From Corticium candelabrum (lineage: Eukaryota > Porifera > Homoscleromorpha > Homosclerophorida > Plakinidae): DNA of 64,000 nucleotides. A program made the position numbers and the translations under genes. Under the pieces are notes generated by a model that saw only the letters and a list, made by a program, of their open reading frames with translations, had not been told where the DNA came from and did no database searches. The DNA lies in the NCBI RefSeq assembly GCF_963422355.1, contig NC_085086.1:9252936-9316935 (forward strand). Direction: 5' to 3'. Below are positions 11,392 through 19,809 of the stretch, in pieces (positions within the stretch are counted from its first letter, which is position 1; the number at the start of each line of letters is the position of its first letter).

Positions 11392-11595
11392 GTGCCTACT
11401 TCGCTTGCTACAATCCATATGACAACGGAATGTCGTATATTGGTCCAAAAGCAGAGTCAAGAAACGGCAAAAAGTGTTTAAACCAGGCAAACGGTGAAAT
11501 CTCTTATTGTAGAAATGTCGACAACTCGTCATCAAGTCCTTGGTGCAGGACAAGCAGCACCACAAAGGAAATCTGCGATGTAGATTTATGTTTTG
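11392..11595 (+). CDS. Unit B exon 2: mini-kringle domain
   Basis: This 204-nt phase-1 exon encodes a kringle-like module of 68 residues. Signatures are NGMSYIGPKAESRNGKKC, SYCRNVD, SSPWC, and EICDVDLC. All six kringle cysteines are present, but the loop between the second and third is only about 10 residues, against nearly 30 in vertebrate kringles. Kringles mediate protein or lysine binding in clotting and fibrinolytic proteases. The ligand here is unknown. Confidence 0.75.
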
Positions 11596-11660
11596 GTATT
11601 ATAGTGTGTTTATAATTAAACGTAAAAGTTAGGATTGTAACATAATCATATTTTGTGTAG

Positions 11661-12287
11661 GATATCCCATCAATTTGGAAAATGTTAAAACGCTTTACTC
11701 TCGACCGCTCTCGAGTCAAGGAAAACCATTTCTATCAAGCTTTGCTACAGATGGAAATCTCGGAAAAAAGAGGAGACATTGCTTTATTTCAATTACCAGA
11801 AATAAAAGAGCTTGGTGGATGGCAGATTTAGGAAAGGAAATTGTCATTAGCAGTGTCGGATTTTACGTCATAGACGAGAGAAAAAGAGTTGAAGAAATTC
11901 AAATTGAACTTACCTGGTCTCACAATAGCGATTTATATATTTCTTGTGGAGACCCATGGATACGCAACACTTCAGTGGATGGTATCGGCTTTCGCAAGTG
12001 TGCCTCTGGCAATGGAATAAGGGCACGCTACGTCCGTATAAAAGGCAGTTTGAAAAGTGACAATTTTTCTGAACTTATTTTGTGTGAAGTGCAGATAAAC
12101 GGTGGTATCGCAACAGCAAGACAGTGTAGACATCGTGATTTCCCCTCAGACAAAGATAAACCCTTTAGCGAAACTTTAAATAGAGATACGTTAGAAATTC
12201 AATGCAATGAAGGCTACTGGCCGCGTTCAGTACAAAAGTTGACGTGCCAAAACTCTGGTTACTGGTCTATACCGGTGTGCAAAAAAG
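11661..12287 (+). CDS. Unit B exon 3: F-type-lectin-like domain 1 + CCP1
   Basis: The first two thirds encode a discoidin/F-type-lectin (fucolectin) fold: FATDGNLGKK, AWWMADLGKEIVISSVGFYV, ARYVRIKG and ELILCEVQIN. In known fucose-binding F-lectins the motif around DLG carries an Arg (RxDLG) and a preceding His. Here it reads MADLG, so classical fucose binding is doubtful. The last third is a CCP module (RQCRHRDF to SGYWSIPVC). Having two domains in one exon is the exception in this gene. Confidence 0.75.
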
Positions 12288-12353
12288 GTGATATCATAAA
12301 CATAAAACAGTTGTATTAGTTTGCTTTTTGCTAATTGCCTATTGCTCTGTTAG

Positions 12354-12821
12354 TATCACTACTAAAGATGAAGAATAATACTAAACATATCGAGCTTTTA
12401 CCAGGAGTGTTTAGTCATACAACAAGATATCCTGTTGCCCAAAACGCAATTGATGGTATTGTACCTAACAACACTGGTGGAGGAATTGATTCCTGGGACT
12501 GTGCAATATCAAGTTACTCACGTTTCAGTCAACTTCGAGTGTTTCTTTTAAACCGACACGTATTAGTGTCAATTAAGCTATATCTTCGAGACGGCGACAA
12601 ACGACAACGCTGGCAAAACGGACTGAAGGTAATAGTTAAAGACAGCAATGAGCAAGAACAACAGTGCGGAGAGACATACAACCAATCCAGGCAAGGCCAG
12701 AATCCTTCCTTTATATGTGGAAATGGAATTCTTTCTTCATTTTTTCGCATTACACTTGACCATGGTCAACCGCCCTCTTCCACACAACCAATTCAAATAT
12801 GTGAAGTGCAAGTGTTAGTAG
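12354..12821 (+). CDS. Unit B exon 4: F-type-lectin-like domain 2
   Basis: This 156-codon exon has the same fold pattern as the first lectin domain, more divergent: NAIDGIVPNNT, WDCAISSYS, VSIKLYLRDGD, RITLDHGQ and ICEVQVLVG. NAIDG and CEV(Q/E)V are F-lectin hallmarks. The Arg-Asp-Leu-Gly motif is absent. It could be a structural or protein-binding derivative. Confidence 0.65.
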
Positions 12822-12875
12822 GTAAGTTTGATAATACACTGCATGTTTGATTCAAGTCTCTAATATCTATTTCAG

Positions 12876-13052
12876 TTAGTGAATGTGGAAATCCTCCATT
12901 AGTTCGTTTTGCTTCGCGTGCATTTCAGTCATTATCGGTCAACTCTACAGCGACGTATATTTGTATGCCAGACTACTTTCCAACAACTCCTCAGACTATT
13001 AAGTGTCTCATTCACGGCAACTGGTCATTGCCATTACCTTCATGTGCATCAG
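12876..13052 (+). CDS. Unit B exon 5: CCP2
   Basis: A four-cysteine CCP/sushi module (SECGNPP, TYICMPDYF, IKCLIHGNWS, LPSC), 59 codons, symmetric phase 1. Confidence 0.8.
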
Positions 13053-13118
13053 GTAAAACAACATGGTAAATATTAGAATGTATCTTGCAATTTTCTTTTC
13101 AATTTTGCTTTATTGTAG

Positions 13119-13286
13119 TTTTCCAATGCAGTCCGATGCCTCAGTTGGAAAATGGAATAGTAGCAGGAAATAGATACGATGCAATATTTTCATGTTTTTA
13201 TGGCTATCGACTACTGAACAGCGGCAGTGCATATTGTGGAAAAAACAGTACGTGGAGATATCCTAATCAGAGACCTAGATGTCAAG
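13119..13286 (+). CDS. Unit B exon 6: CCP3
   Basis: CCP module (FQCSPMPQLENG, FSCFYGYRL, AYCGKNSTW, PRCQ), 56 codons. The equivalent of unit C CCP3, which should precede it, is missing in B. Confidence 0.8.
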
Positions 13287-13347
13287 GTACCAAGTAGCAT
13301 GCAAGATTCATACTACGGTACCTTCAAATGTAACTGATTTTGTCCAG

Positions 13348-13542
13348 TTATGCGGTGCAAGAAACTCACGTCATTGTTACATGGGAATGTACAAACGCTT
13401 GACCTGACAGTGAACAGCACTATAGACTATGCTTGTAGGGAAGGATACATAAGAGAAGGCATTAAGTCACGAACATGTCGTGCTAACAAGATCACAGCCT
13501 ATTGGGACCCGCCAGAGCAAACGAGTACTGTCTCGTGCAAAG
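13348..13542 (+). CDS. Unit B exon 7: CCP4
   Basis: CCP module (MRCKKLTSLLHG, IDYACREGYIREG, RTCRANK, TVSCK), 65 codons, phase 1. Confidence 0.8.
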
Positions 13543-14583
13543 GTTCGTCTCAATTAGAAAATTCAGTTTTTTATGATTTTGTTACATTGTTAGTAAAATA
13601 TAAATTGTAACCCATTTTTATAAGAAAACTAGATGTGTGAAATATATGATTTCTAAACATATGCACAAAATTGAGTTCAATTGGCGAAAGCCACATCATA
13701 CTGTCAAATTTACAGTAACAAAAATGTAGTAAGTTTAGGTCTGCGGTTTAGTGGAATTACGGGACAAAATGTCTTCGTACATTTACAAATAATTTGTCAT
13801 GATACTTCCAAGATAGCGAAAGCTAGTTACTGTCTTCAGAGGTTTGCAATGCATTGTAATGACCGATTGCTCATATGGAAGCACTATGTTTACCTACAAA
13901 TGTACAGTGCAGCATTTCTTAGACAAGCATTTTTTTATTGTATGTACAGCTTTCCTCTGGAGTCAGATGCCTGTTTTGAAGCATGGAAAGTAAAAAGAAA
14001 TACAAAAAAACCTATTTTGTTCGTGTTTTTGGATAGCTAATAACAAACAGCAATAGCGCATATTATAGAAACATGGGCTGAGTGGCATTCCAACGTTCTC
14101 AATTTTAAATTCTGAATTTTTCATTTTTCAATAATAAATATAATTTTAAAATTTAATTAAATTTTATTAATTGTTAATTTTATAAAAATTTGATACTCTT
14201 TTAAATTTGTAATACAAAATAAATAATTGACATAAAAATTACATAGAACATTTAATTATTATTTTTGCCAATTCTCAAATAAGGAGTCGGTGTGCCAATA
14301 TGTACTATATAAACAGTAATGTTTCAATTGCTGGTAATTATTTTCTAAAAACCGTCCAACCATTCCAAAACATACCAAAATAACCATATTGGGTGGGCCG
14401 TATAACTACTAGCAGTTTATCGCTATTCGTTGGTCACAAAATTTGCAGTGGCAGTAAAGTGTGGAAGTGTTCTGACCAGGGCACATGGATGAACACAAAA
14501 CAGACAAAGCGCAAACCTACCGTCATGAGAACCATACCAACTTTGAAATTTTTAAATTAAGTTAACATTTAATTGTCTTATAG
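13543..14583 (+). other. Long intron of unit B with a decayed CCP exon
   Basis: This 1,041-bp gap replaces a region that holds several CCP exons in unit C. Near 14413-14520 a degenerate CCP exon is readable (GHKICSGSKVWKCSDQGTWMNT), matching C CCP12. It lacks its first half and a clean frame. The ORF at 13681-14040 has no recognisable features and is probably chance. Confidence 0.6.
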
Positions 14584-14757
14584 CAAAGAATTGCGGCAGA
14601 CCAGAAGAAAGGTTGCACTGCATAAGAATGGGAAACTACTTTCAGTACCCGGGTGTCGTGAAATATGACCGCGCCTACGGACACTGCATTGTTGGTCCAA
14701 AACAAATTCAATGTAACTCTTCAGGACAATGGTCCAACGAGACACCAAGCTGCAAAA
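14584..14757 (+). CDS. Unit B exon 8: CCP5
   Basis: CCP-like module with a shifted second cysteine: KNCGRPEERLHC, VVKYDRAYGHC, IQCNSSGQW, PSCK. It has five cysteines, and the usual Cys of the TYxC strand is Asp. The paralogues in C (44051-44224, 44963-45136) share the same pattern. Confidence 0.75.
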
Positions 14758-14832
14758 GTAAATTTAATAAAATGTATTATTCCAATTTACATACATATAC
14801 TAATTGTTTTGACGTGTGAATGTACTACTTAG

Positions 14833-15048
14833 AAATTCAATGTCCACCTCTTAGCGATCCCCAAAATGGTACCGTCCTGTTGAGCTCAGAACAAAGGTTT
14901 GTAGATGATACGGCTACTTACAGCTGCCATTCCGGCTATGAACTAAATATGGATAAAACATTAACAATATTTACTCGAACGTGCCTGCAACCCGAAGATT
15001 TTCGCCAATGCACAGGAATTTGGAGTGACAAACCGCCATGTTGTATAC
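14833..15048 (+). CDS. Unit B exon 9: CCP6
   Basis: Elongated CCP (72 codons): IQCPPLSDPQNG, ATYSCHSGYEL, RTCLQPEDFRQC, GIWSDKPPCC. It has six cysteines including a terminal CC pair. It is conserved in C (44315-44530) and D (50630-50845). Confidence 0.8.
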
Positions 15049-15108
15049 GTATGTTTTTTTTATGATCAATCTCTTGACACTACTAGCAGTCTTGCTCTAT
15101 TACTATAG

Positions 15109-15414
15109 CAAGGTCATGCCCAGATCCTAATACTTCTAACTTCAGAAATGGAGGCATACAAGGAAATGCGTATTTTTACCCAGAGACAATCTCACTAAAC
15201 TGCACGGTAGGTCACGAGCTCGTTGGAGGAGGATCTTATTTTCAATGCAATGAAAGTGGCCAGTGGTATGAAATATCGAAACCCAGTGACGACGCATCAA
15301 ATCAGGCAAGAAAAAGAATCAATTCAGAACTTGAAAAAGTCAAGAATTGCATATCAAAAACAATCAAAACAAAGCACTTTTCGCACAAAGTGAGGCAATT
15401 CCCTAGCTGCCAAC
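15109..15414 (+). CDS. Unit B exon 10: CCP7 with helical insert
   Basis: A 102-codon CCP carrying a polar, probably helical insert of about 40 residues before the last cysteine (QARKRINSELEKVKNC). It has five cysteines, so one is unpaired within the module. The same layout occurs in C CCP15, CCP18 and CCP21. Confidence 0.75.
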
Positions 15415-15500
15415 GTAAGAAATGGAAGTCTTTAATATTAACGTGTTTTAAATCAGCTACCTGTAATGTTCACGTTTCATATATATATATATATATATAG

Positions 15501-15677
15501 CTGTATCGTGTGGACGACCTCCTCCGCTACTGAATGGGAGGTATGAAGGACACGTCTTTAGCTACGGAGCCATGGTACGCTACCACTGCAACGTCGGATA
15601 CTGTCTCGTTGGAACCAATACCTCCATTTGTTTGAAAGAAGGTTATTGGAGTTCAAACACACACAGAAAATGTCAAG
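15501..15677 (+). CDS. Unit B exon 11: CCP8
   Basis: CCP (VSCGRPPPLLNGRYEG, VRYHCNVGYCLVG, ICLKEGYW, RKCQ). It has an extra Cys in GYC, five in total. The acceptor directly follows a short (TA)n tract at 15480-15499. Confidence 0.75.
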
Positions 15678-15746
15678 GTAAATATATAATTACCAAAACA
15701 AAAATGCCATGATCGCTAGATCTAAAGTTGTATTGACTGGTTATAG

Positions 15747-15938
15747 CTTTGAAATGTCCTAATTTACAATCGATATCCAATGGTTCAGTTTCGGTGCCTT
15801 CAAACTATTTGGGCGAAACTGCTACTTACCAATGCAAAACTGGCTTTGATTTGATTGGTTCTCGTAAAAGATCATGCCAGAAACGTTCATCAGTGAATTG
15901 CAGTTTGACATGGACTGAACATCCACCAACATGTAGAG
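15747..15938 (+). CDS. Unit B exon 12: CCP9
   Basis: CCP (LKCPNLQSISNGSV, ATYQCKTGFDL, RSCQKRSSVNC, PPTCR). It has five cysteines and is near-identical to D 51542-51733. Confidence 0.8.
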
Positions 15939-16002
15939 GTTATTGAATAAGGCATTATTAGTACGTGCGAACGTAGGAGTTGCTACTTAAAATTGTATTT
16001 AG

Positions 16003-16188
16003 CTAAAGATTGCGGCGATCCGGGTGTCATTAGTCGTGGAAGAATAGCCGTGATCCAAGGAGACGGAAGGCGATATCCAAGTTACATCCAGTTTATATGT
16101 AATCTAGGATATCAAATTGTTGAAGGCACAGAGTTTATGACGTGTTCAAATTCACAAGTGTGGAAAGGAAAACGGCCAAAGTGTCAAC
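16003..16188 (+). CDS. Unit B exon 13: CCP10
   Basis: Standard four-cysteine CCP (KDCGDPGVISRG, QFICNLGYQI, MTCSNSQVW, PKCQ). The D copy of this exon contains two stops. Confidence 0.8.
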
Positions 16189-16241
16189 GTAAACGGTTAC
16201 TAACTTACACTAGAAATAGTTTTAGTTGCTATTTATTTCAG

Positions 16242-16415
16242 CTGTATATTGTGGTGCGTTGGAACAACCCAAGAATGGCGAAATTGTAGGCAACAACTTC
16301 TATTTTGGAGAGTCCGTGACGTTTTCTTGCAATAGAGGATATATGATAATAGGAAAAGAGACTTCAATGTGCGCGGCGTCTGGTACTTGGACCAATACGC
16401 CACCAAGATGTATTG
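16242..16415 (+). CDS. Unit B exon 14: CCP11
   Basis: Standard CCP (VYCGALEQPKNGEI, TFSCNRGYMI, SMCAASGTW, PRCI), 58 codons. Confidence 0.8.
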
Positions 16416-16478
16416 GTATAGATTGCTGCGTAAAACTGCCATGAATGGTAGTTTTGTTAGTTCAATAATGTCTTTTAG

Positions 16479-16664
16479 AAACGAGATGTTTTCCAATTCA
16501 AAGACAGAAACATGGGCGTGTTGTTGCAACAGGCAACAAAATTGGCTCTGTTCTTGTATTTCAATGTACGTTAGGATATGTCCTGAAGGGATCTTCAACA
16601 CTTCACTGCGTCCAAATCAAAAATTTTCCAGCAAAATGGAACATGCCAATACCGAAATGCCAAG
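16479..16664 (+). CDS. Unit B exon 15: CCP12, non-canonical GC donor
   Basis: CCP (TRCFPIQRQKHG, LVFQCTLGYVLKG, LHCVQIKNF, PKCQ), 62 codons. The donor reads caag|gcaaat, a GC-AG intron, where sister exons have gtaaat. The frame needed is not the longest ORF of the stretch, so it is easily missed. D (52274-52459) shares the GC donor. Confidence 0.7.
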
Positions 16665-16716
16665 GCAAATATTAAATTCTTTGCAGTTTACAGGTGAAGT
16701 ATAAGATGTTTTGCAG

Positions 16717-16890
16717 CAATAAGGTGCGAGACCTTACAGCCTCCTGAAAACGGGTTTATCAGTGGCATGAGTTACAAGTTTCCGAATTATGTTGTGTATG
16801 CATGTAAAGAAGGATACAGACTTGTTGGAGCATCAAAACGCAACTGCAATGCATCCGGACAATGGAAAGAATTAGCGCCAAATTGTAAAC
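16717..16890 (+). CDS. Unit B exon 16: CCP13
   Basis: CCP (IRCETLQPPENGFISG, VYACKEGYRLVG, RNCNASGQW, PNCK). Confidence 0.8.
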
Positions 16891-16952
16891 GTACGGAATC
16901 AGTTGTTACAAACACATCCTTACTACAATTCTGATTCAATCTTGTTGTCTAG

Positions 16953-17126
16953 GTATTACATGCCCATCAATTCAAAACCCACTAAATGGAGAACTGGTTG
17001 GCGATGATTTTTCTGTAAACTCTACAGTTGAATTTGTTTGTAATGCCGGATATGCTGTGCGAGGTTCGTCTACGTCTTCCTGTCTTTTGCAAGGATTGTG
17101 GTCACATGACCCTCCAACATGCGAAA
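16953..17126 (+). CDS. Unit B exon 17: CCP14
   Basis: CCP (ITCPSIQNPLNGEL, EFVCNAGYAVRG, SSCLLQGLW, PTCE). The donor is gcgaaa|gttgat. Only its second half survives in D (about 52735-52819). Confidence 0.75.
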
Positions 17127-17185
17127 GTTGATTAAATATTTTGGTTTTTTATTTGAGTATTAGAACAAAATATTCTCTTAAATAG

Positions 17186-17377
17186 ATATAAAATGCGCAA
17201 CACCGCCTAGTCCAAAGTTTGGTAAAGTATTTGTTTCGCAAACACATGTCCGAAGCGTTGCTCGGTACTCTTGTTCGATTGGGTACTGGCTCGTTGGCGT
17301 CACTCACAGACAATGTACACAAATCTCTCAGTTCACTGTGGAAACCACCTGGAGTGCTAAGTCTCCCAAATGCATTC
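17186..17377 (+). CDS. Unit B exon 18: CCP15
   Basis: CCP (IKCATPPSPKFG, ARYSCSIGYWLVG, RQCTQISQF, PKCI), 64 codons. Confidence 0.75.
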
Positions 17378-17434
17378 GTAAGAAAAGCATTATAATACCA
17401 GTCATTACATATTTGCTTAACATATATTACTTAG

Positions 17435-17611
17435 CTGTGAGATGTTCTACACTTCATGCTCCACTAAACGGAAAAATTGTTGGTGACAATTTCTATTATC
17501 CACATTTCGTGCTGTACTCGTGTGACTATGGATACCAGATACGTTCTGGTAACAGCACTAGAAAATGCAACGAATTAGGAAAATGGACAGGCATTGCCCC
17601 CTTGTGCAAAG
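17435..17611 (+). CDS. Unit B exon 19: CCP16
   Basis: The last CCP before the protease tail (VRCSTLHAPLNGKI, LYSCDYGYQI, RKCNELGKW, PLCK), 59 codons. Confidence 0.8.
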
Positions 17612-17671
17612 GTGTGCAATCACGCACAGATCAATTCGATATCAACCAATAAAAATTCATTTTGTTATCAG

Positions 17672-17896
17672 GTGTTTGTGAAGTTGCAAGAATTAATTGT
17701 TCAAACGCTGAGATTTGTGTGGCTGACAGCGACGGCAGTGCAACGTGTATATGCAAATCTCGGTCTGATTGTCCATTAGATGTCAGACCGGTCTGCGGTT
17801 CTGATGGGCTAACTTATATAAACAAGTGTTTACTGGAAGTGAAGGCATGCCTGTTTGGGTCAGATTCATTGAGAATGATTAGTCAAGGAGCGTGTG
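17672..17896 (+). CDS. Unit B exon 20: Kazal/follistatin-like domain
   Basis: This 75-codon exon has the Kazal core CPLDVRPVCGSDGLTYINKC with downstream LEVKAC and a closing GACG. It is preceded by a short cysteine-rich lead (CEVARINCSNAEICVADSDG), as in follistatin-type modules. Kazal domains inhibit serine proteases or bind growth factors. In cis with a protease it might act as an intramolecular brake (inference). Confidence 0.8.
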
Positions 17897-17956
17897 GTAA
17901 ATCGCAATACTGCAGGATAAATATATAACTGACAATATATTTCATTACAACTGTAG

Positions 17957-18061
17957 AGTTCTCTTGTCATGTCTGCCATTCAAATTCTGATTGTGTTGAA
18001 AATACCAATTGCAGCTGCAAACCTCGTTTCGTTGGTGACGGAAGAGAATGTTGTTTCGAAG
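17957..18061 (+). CDS. Unit B exon 21: EGF-like domain
   Basis: A 35-codon exon with the tail of an EGF-like fold (CHVCHSNSDCVENTNCSCKP, FVGDGRECC). It is short, with the C-x-C and G-D-G pattern seen in cbEGF/NCCR-type domains. Confidence 0.65.
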
Positions 18062-18129
18062 GTTTAGTTTAACTCAATTTTTTAGAAATTCGTATAAAAT
18101 TTACCAGCAAACTTTCAACATTGTTTTAG

Positions 18130-18429
18130 AATTGACCAACCAGATGGCGTTACTTGGATCTGCAGCATGGTTCGATTGCAAAGAATCGTGCCATCTTCCG
18201 TTTGGTTCTACTCAATGGTACTTGAATGGTCAAATTCTAGACTACTTAGATACTAAATCTAGATTTGTGGTTTCAATAAACGGACGAGGACTTTCCATTA
18301 CAAAACTAAAGTTAGAAGATGCTGGTGAGTATACATGTAGGGTGTCCAGCGACAGGCTCACTTACGAACGACACGGACATCTGGATGTCATCGATCCAAT
18401 CAACCAATTTTCGGCAATTTCTCAATGCT
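18130..18429 (+). CDS. Unit B exon 22: immunoglobulin domain
   Basis: A 100-codon Ig domain: first core Cys in AAWFDCKESC, WYLNGQ (core Trp), then LKLEDAGEYTCRVSSD with the classic D-A-G-x-Y-x-C. The Kazal-then-Ig order resembles follistatin-like and IGFBP7-type proteins. It ends in phase 1 ahead of a 604-bp intron. Confidence 0.8.
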
Positions 18430-19033
18430 GTAAGATGCTTTTTAAAATCAATAATTTCTTTAATAGCTATAAGGTAATAATTGAAATCAAAATGAATTGA
18501 GCAGCTCTAAAATTATTTCCTAAAAATTGTTGATACTAAAATATAGTAGTTAGAAACGTCTGAAAGTAAGTTAAAAAATCACCCTTTATAGTAAACAATA
18601 AAATACAGATTGGCATAATCAAATGTCGTAATAAATTCAATTTCTAAACGGTAAGATTAATTTTTGTAAATAATGCTATTGTAATAGAATTTTTTAATAT
18701 ACCGAAGAAAATTTAAACTTTAATAGACGTGGTACTATGTTAAGAGTTGTGACTCCAGCCTTACGCTTGCACGAGTTTCAGCACATTTTACTGCGGCAGT
18801 GCCATGTGAAGAACAATTGTGCATTTTTTAATTATAGTTAGAATAGCACACAACACATGCAGCTTGCACATCATGCATTATAACATCTGAATACTGCGGG
18901 ATCTGTTCGTCAATTATCATTCACATTCAATTGACTAATTGTCGTTATGTTCAGTTTTTATATTTACGGTATATCATCAACAGAATGTAACCGACATGTA
19001 GCAATTCTTATAATATTTCTAACTTGTATACAG
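18430..19033 (+). other. 604-bp intron before the protease exon
   Basis: The intron is conserved at the same place in A, D and E, which points to recent duplication rather than function. No coding exon is seen. Confidence 0.6.
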
Positions 19034-19809
19034 CATCTGATTGTGGTAAAAGTTGTGCTAGAAAGCCATTTGTTGCTGGAGGCGACACGAGTAGTCCTGG
19101 TGAATTCCCATGGCAAGCAATGCTGTGTTCTCCTCGGTTGGGACAACATTGTGGAGGAGTTCTCATTTCAGAAAGATGCGTGCTAACAGCAGCACATTGC
19201 TTAAAGTATCAGAGCATTAATAGAAAGACTATCACAGTTTGCTTGGGCAAACATTGTGGCAATTGCTCCGAATCTGATTCTTTATCCAATTCCGTTTGTT
19301 TCAATTCTTCGTCGATAATCATACATCCAGATTTTAATCAAACTTCTTTTGATCACGACATCGCAGTTTTGAAACTTGCTCGTCCGGTTAACTGCAATTG
19401 TCGAACGATCATGCCAGTGTGTCTACCAGACAAGGCAAGAGATTCTTCATACATCCGAGCTCAACAAAACGGCATCGTCACTGGATGGGGTCGCGTCAAT
19501 TCGACAGTCAGCAGATCTAGATGTTTACGTAAAGGCGACGTCAGATTAAAATCTCGCCGTCTTTGTCAAATAAAGCATCAAGTTTACCAAATAACTGAAA
19601 ACATGCTGTGTGCTACTGATTACAACGGTGCCTGTGAAGGAGACAGTGGCGGACCTCTGGTGGTAAAGAACAGAAAGTTTAGAGGTCGCTATGTGTTGGC
19701 AGGAGTTGTGAGTTGGGGAATCGGTTGTGGCGAAAAGACAAAGTTTGGAGTCTACACAGATGTGATCAGTCACCTTGACTGGATCAAGTCTACTTGTGGC
19801 ATCAACTGA
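19034..19809 (+). CDS. Unit B exon 23: S1 serine protease domain
   Basis: A complete chymotrypsin-fold protease in one exon. His is in VLTAAHC, Asp in FDHDIAVLKL and Ser in CEGDSGGPLVV, so all three triad residues are present. The propeptide link is DCGKSCARKPFVAGG. The new N-terminus would be FV or VAGG after Pro or Phe rather than after Arg, so trypsin-like activation is not obvious. The S1 base position (189) is Gly in NGACEGDSGG, and the 216 and 226 positions are Gly, so specificity is not trypsin-like and may be chymotrypsin- or elastase-like. The TGA is at 19807-19809. Confidence 0.9.

Larger units (their letters stand above)
11272..19809 (+). other. Unit B gene: kringle-F-lectin-CCP-Kazal-EGF-Ig-S1 protease (whole locus)
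   Basis: Twenty-three exons can be placed, each with AG acceptor and GT donor (one GC). Every internal exon length is divisible by three and all 22 introns are phase 1. The summed coding length is 5,640 nt, predicting 1,879 aa, with no stop in any exon. Domain order: signal peptide (1-22), mini-kringle, F-lectin-like domain, CCP1, second F-lectin-like domain, CCP2-CCP16, Kazal, EGF-like, Ig, S1 protease. The protein would be a secreted zymogen whose lectin and CCP modules bind a surface or partner while the C-terminal protease acts, in the style of horseshoe crab factor C or MASPs. That role is inferred from architecture only. Splicing is predicted, not observed. Confidence 0.85.

Noticed and set aside
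13681-14040. 119-codon ORF in the long intron of unit B
   Set aside because: It has no domain, no counterpart in other units and an AT-rich composition; probably chance.
15480-15500. Short AT tract considered as a breakpoint like that in unit D
   Set aside because: Exons continue normally on both sides, so it is only a microsatellite next to an acceptor.
16369-16704. 111-codon ORF covering CCP11-CCP12
   Set aside because: It is the wrong frame; the CCP frame with AG acceptor at 16478 and GC donor at 16665 gives the conserved module.
19546-19773. Minus-strand ORF opposite the protease exon, repeated at 55234-55461
   Set aside because: It is a shadow frame conserved only because the protease exon on the plus strand is conserved.
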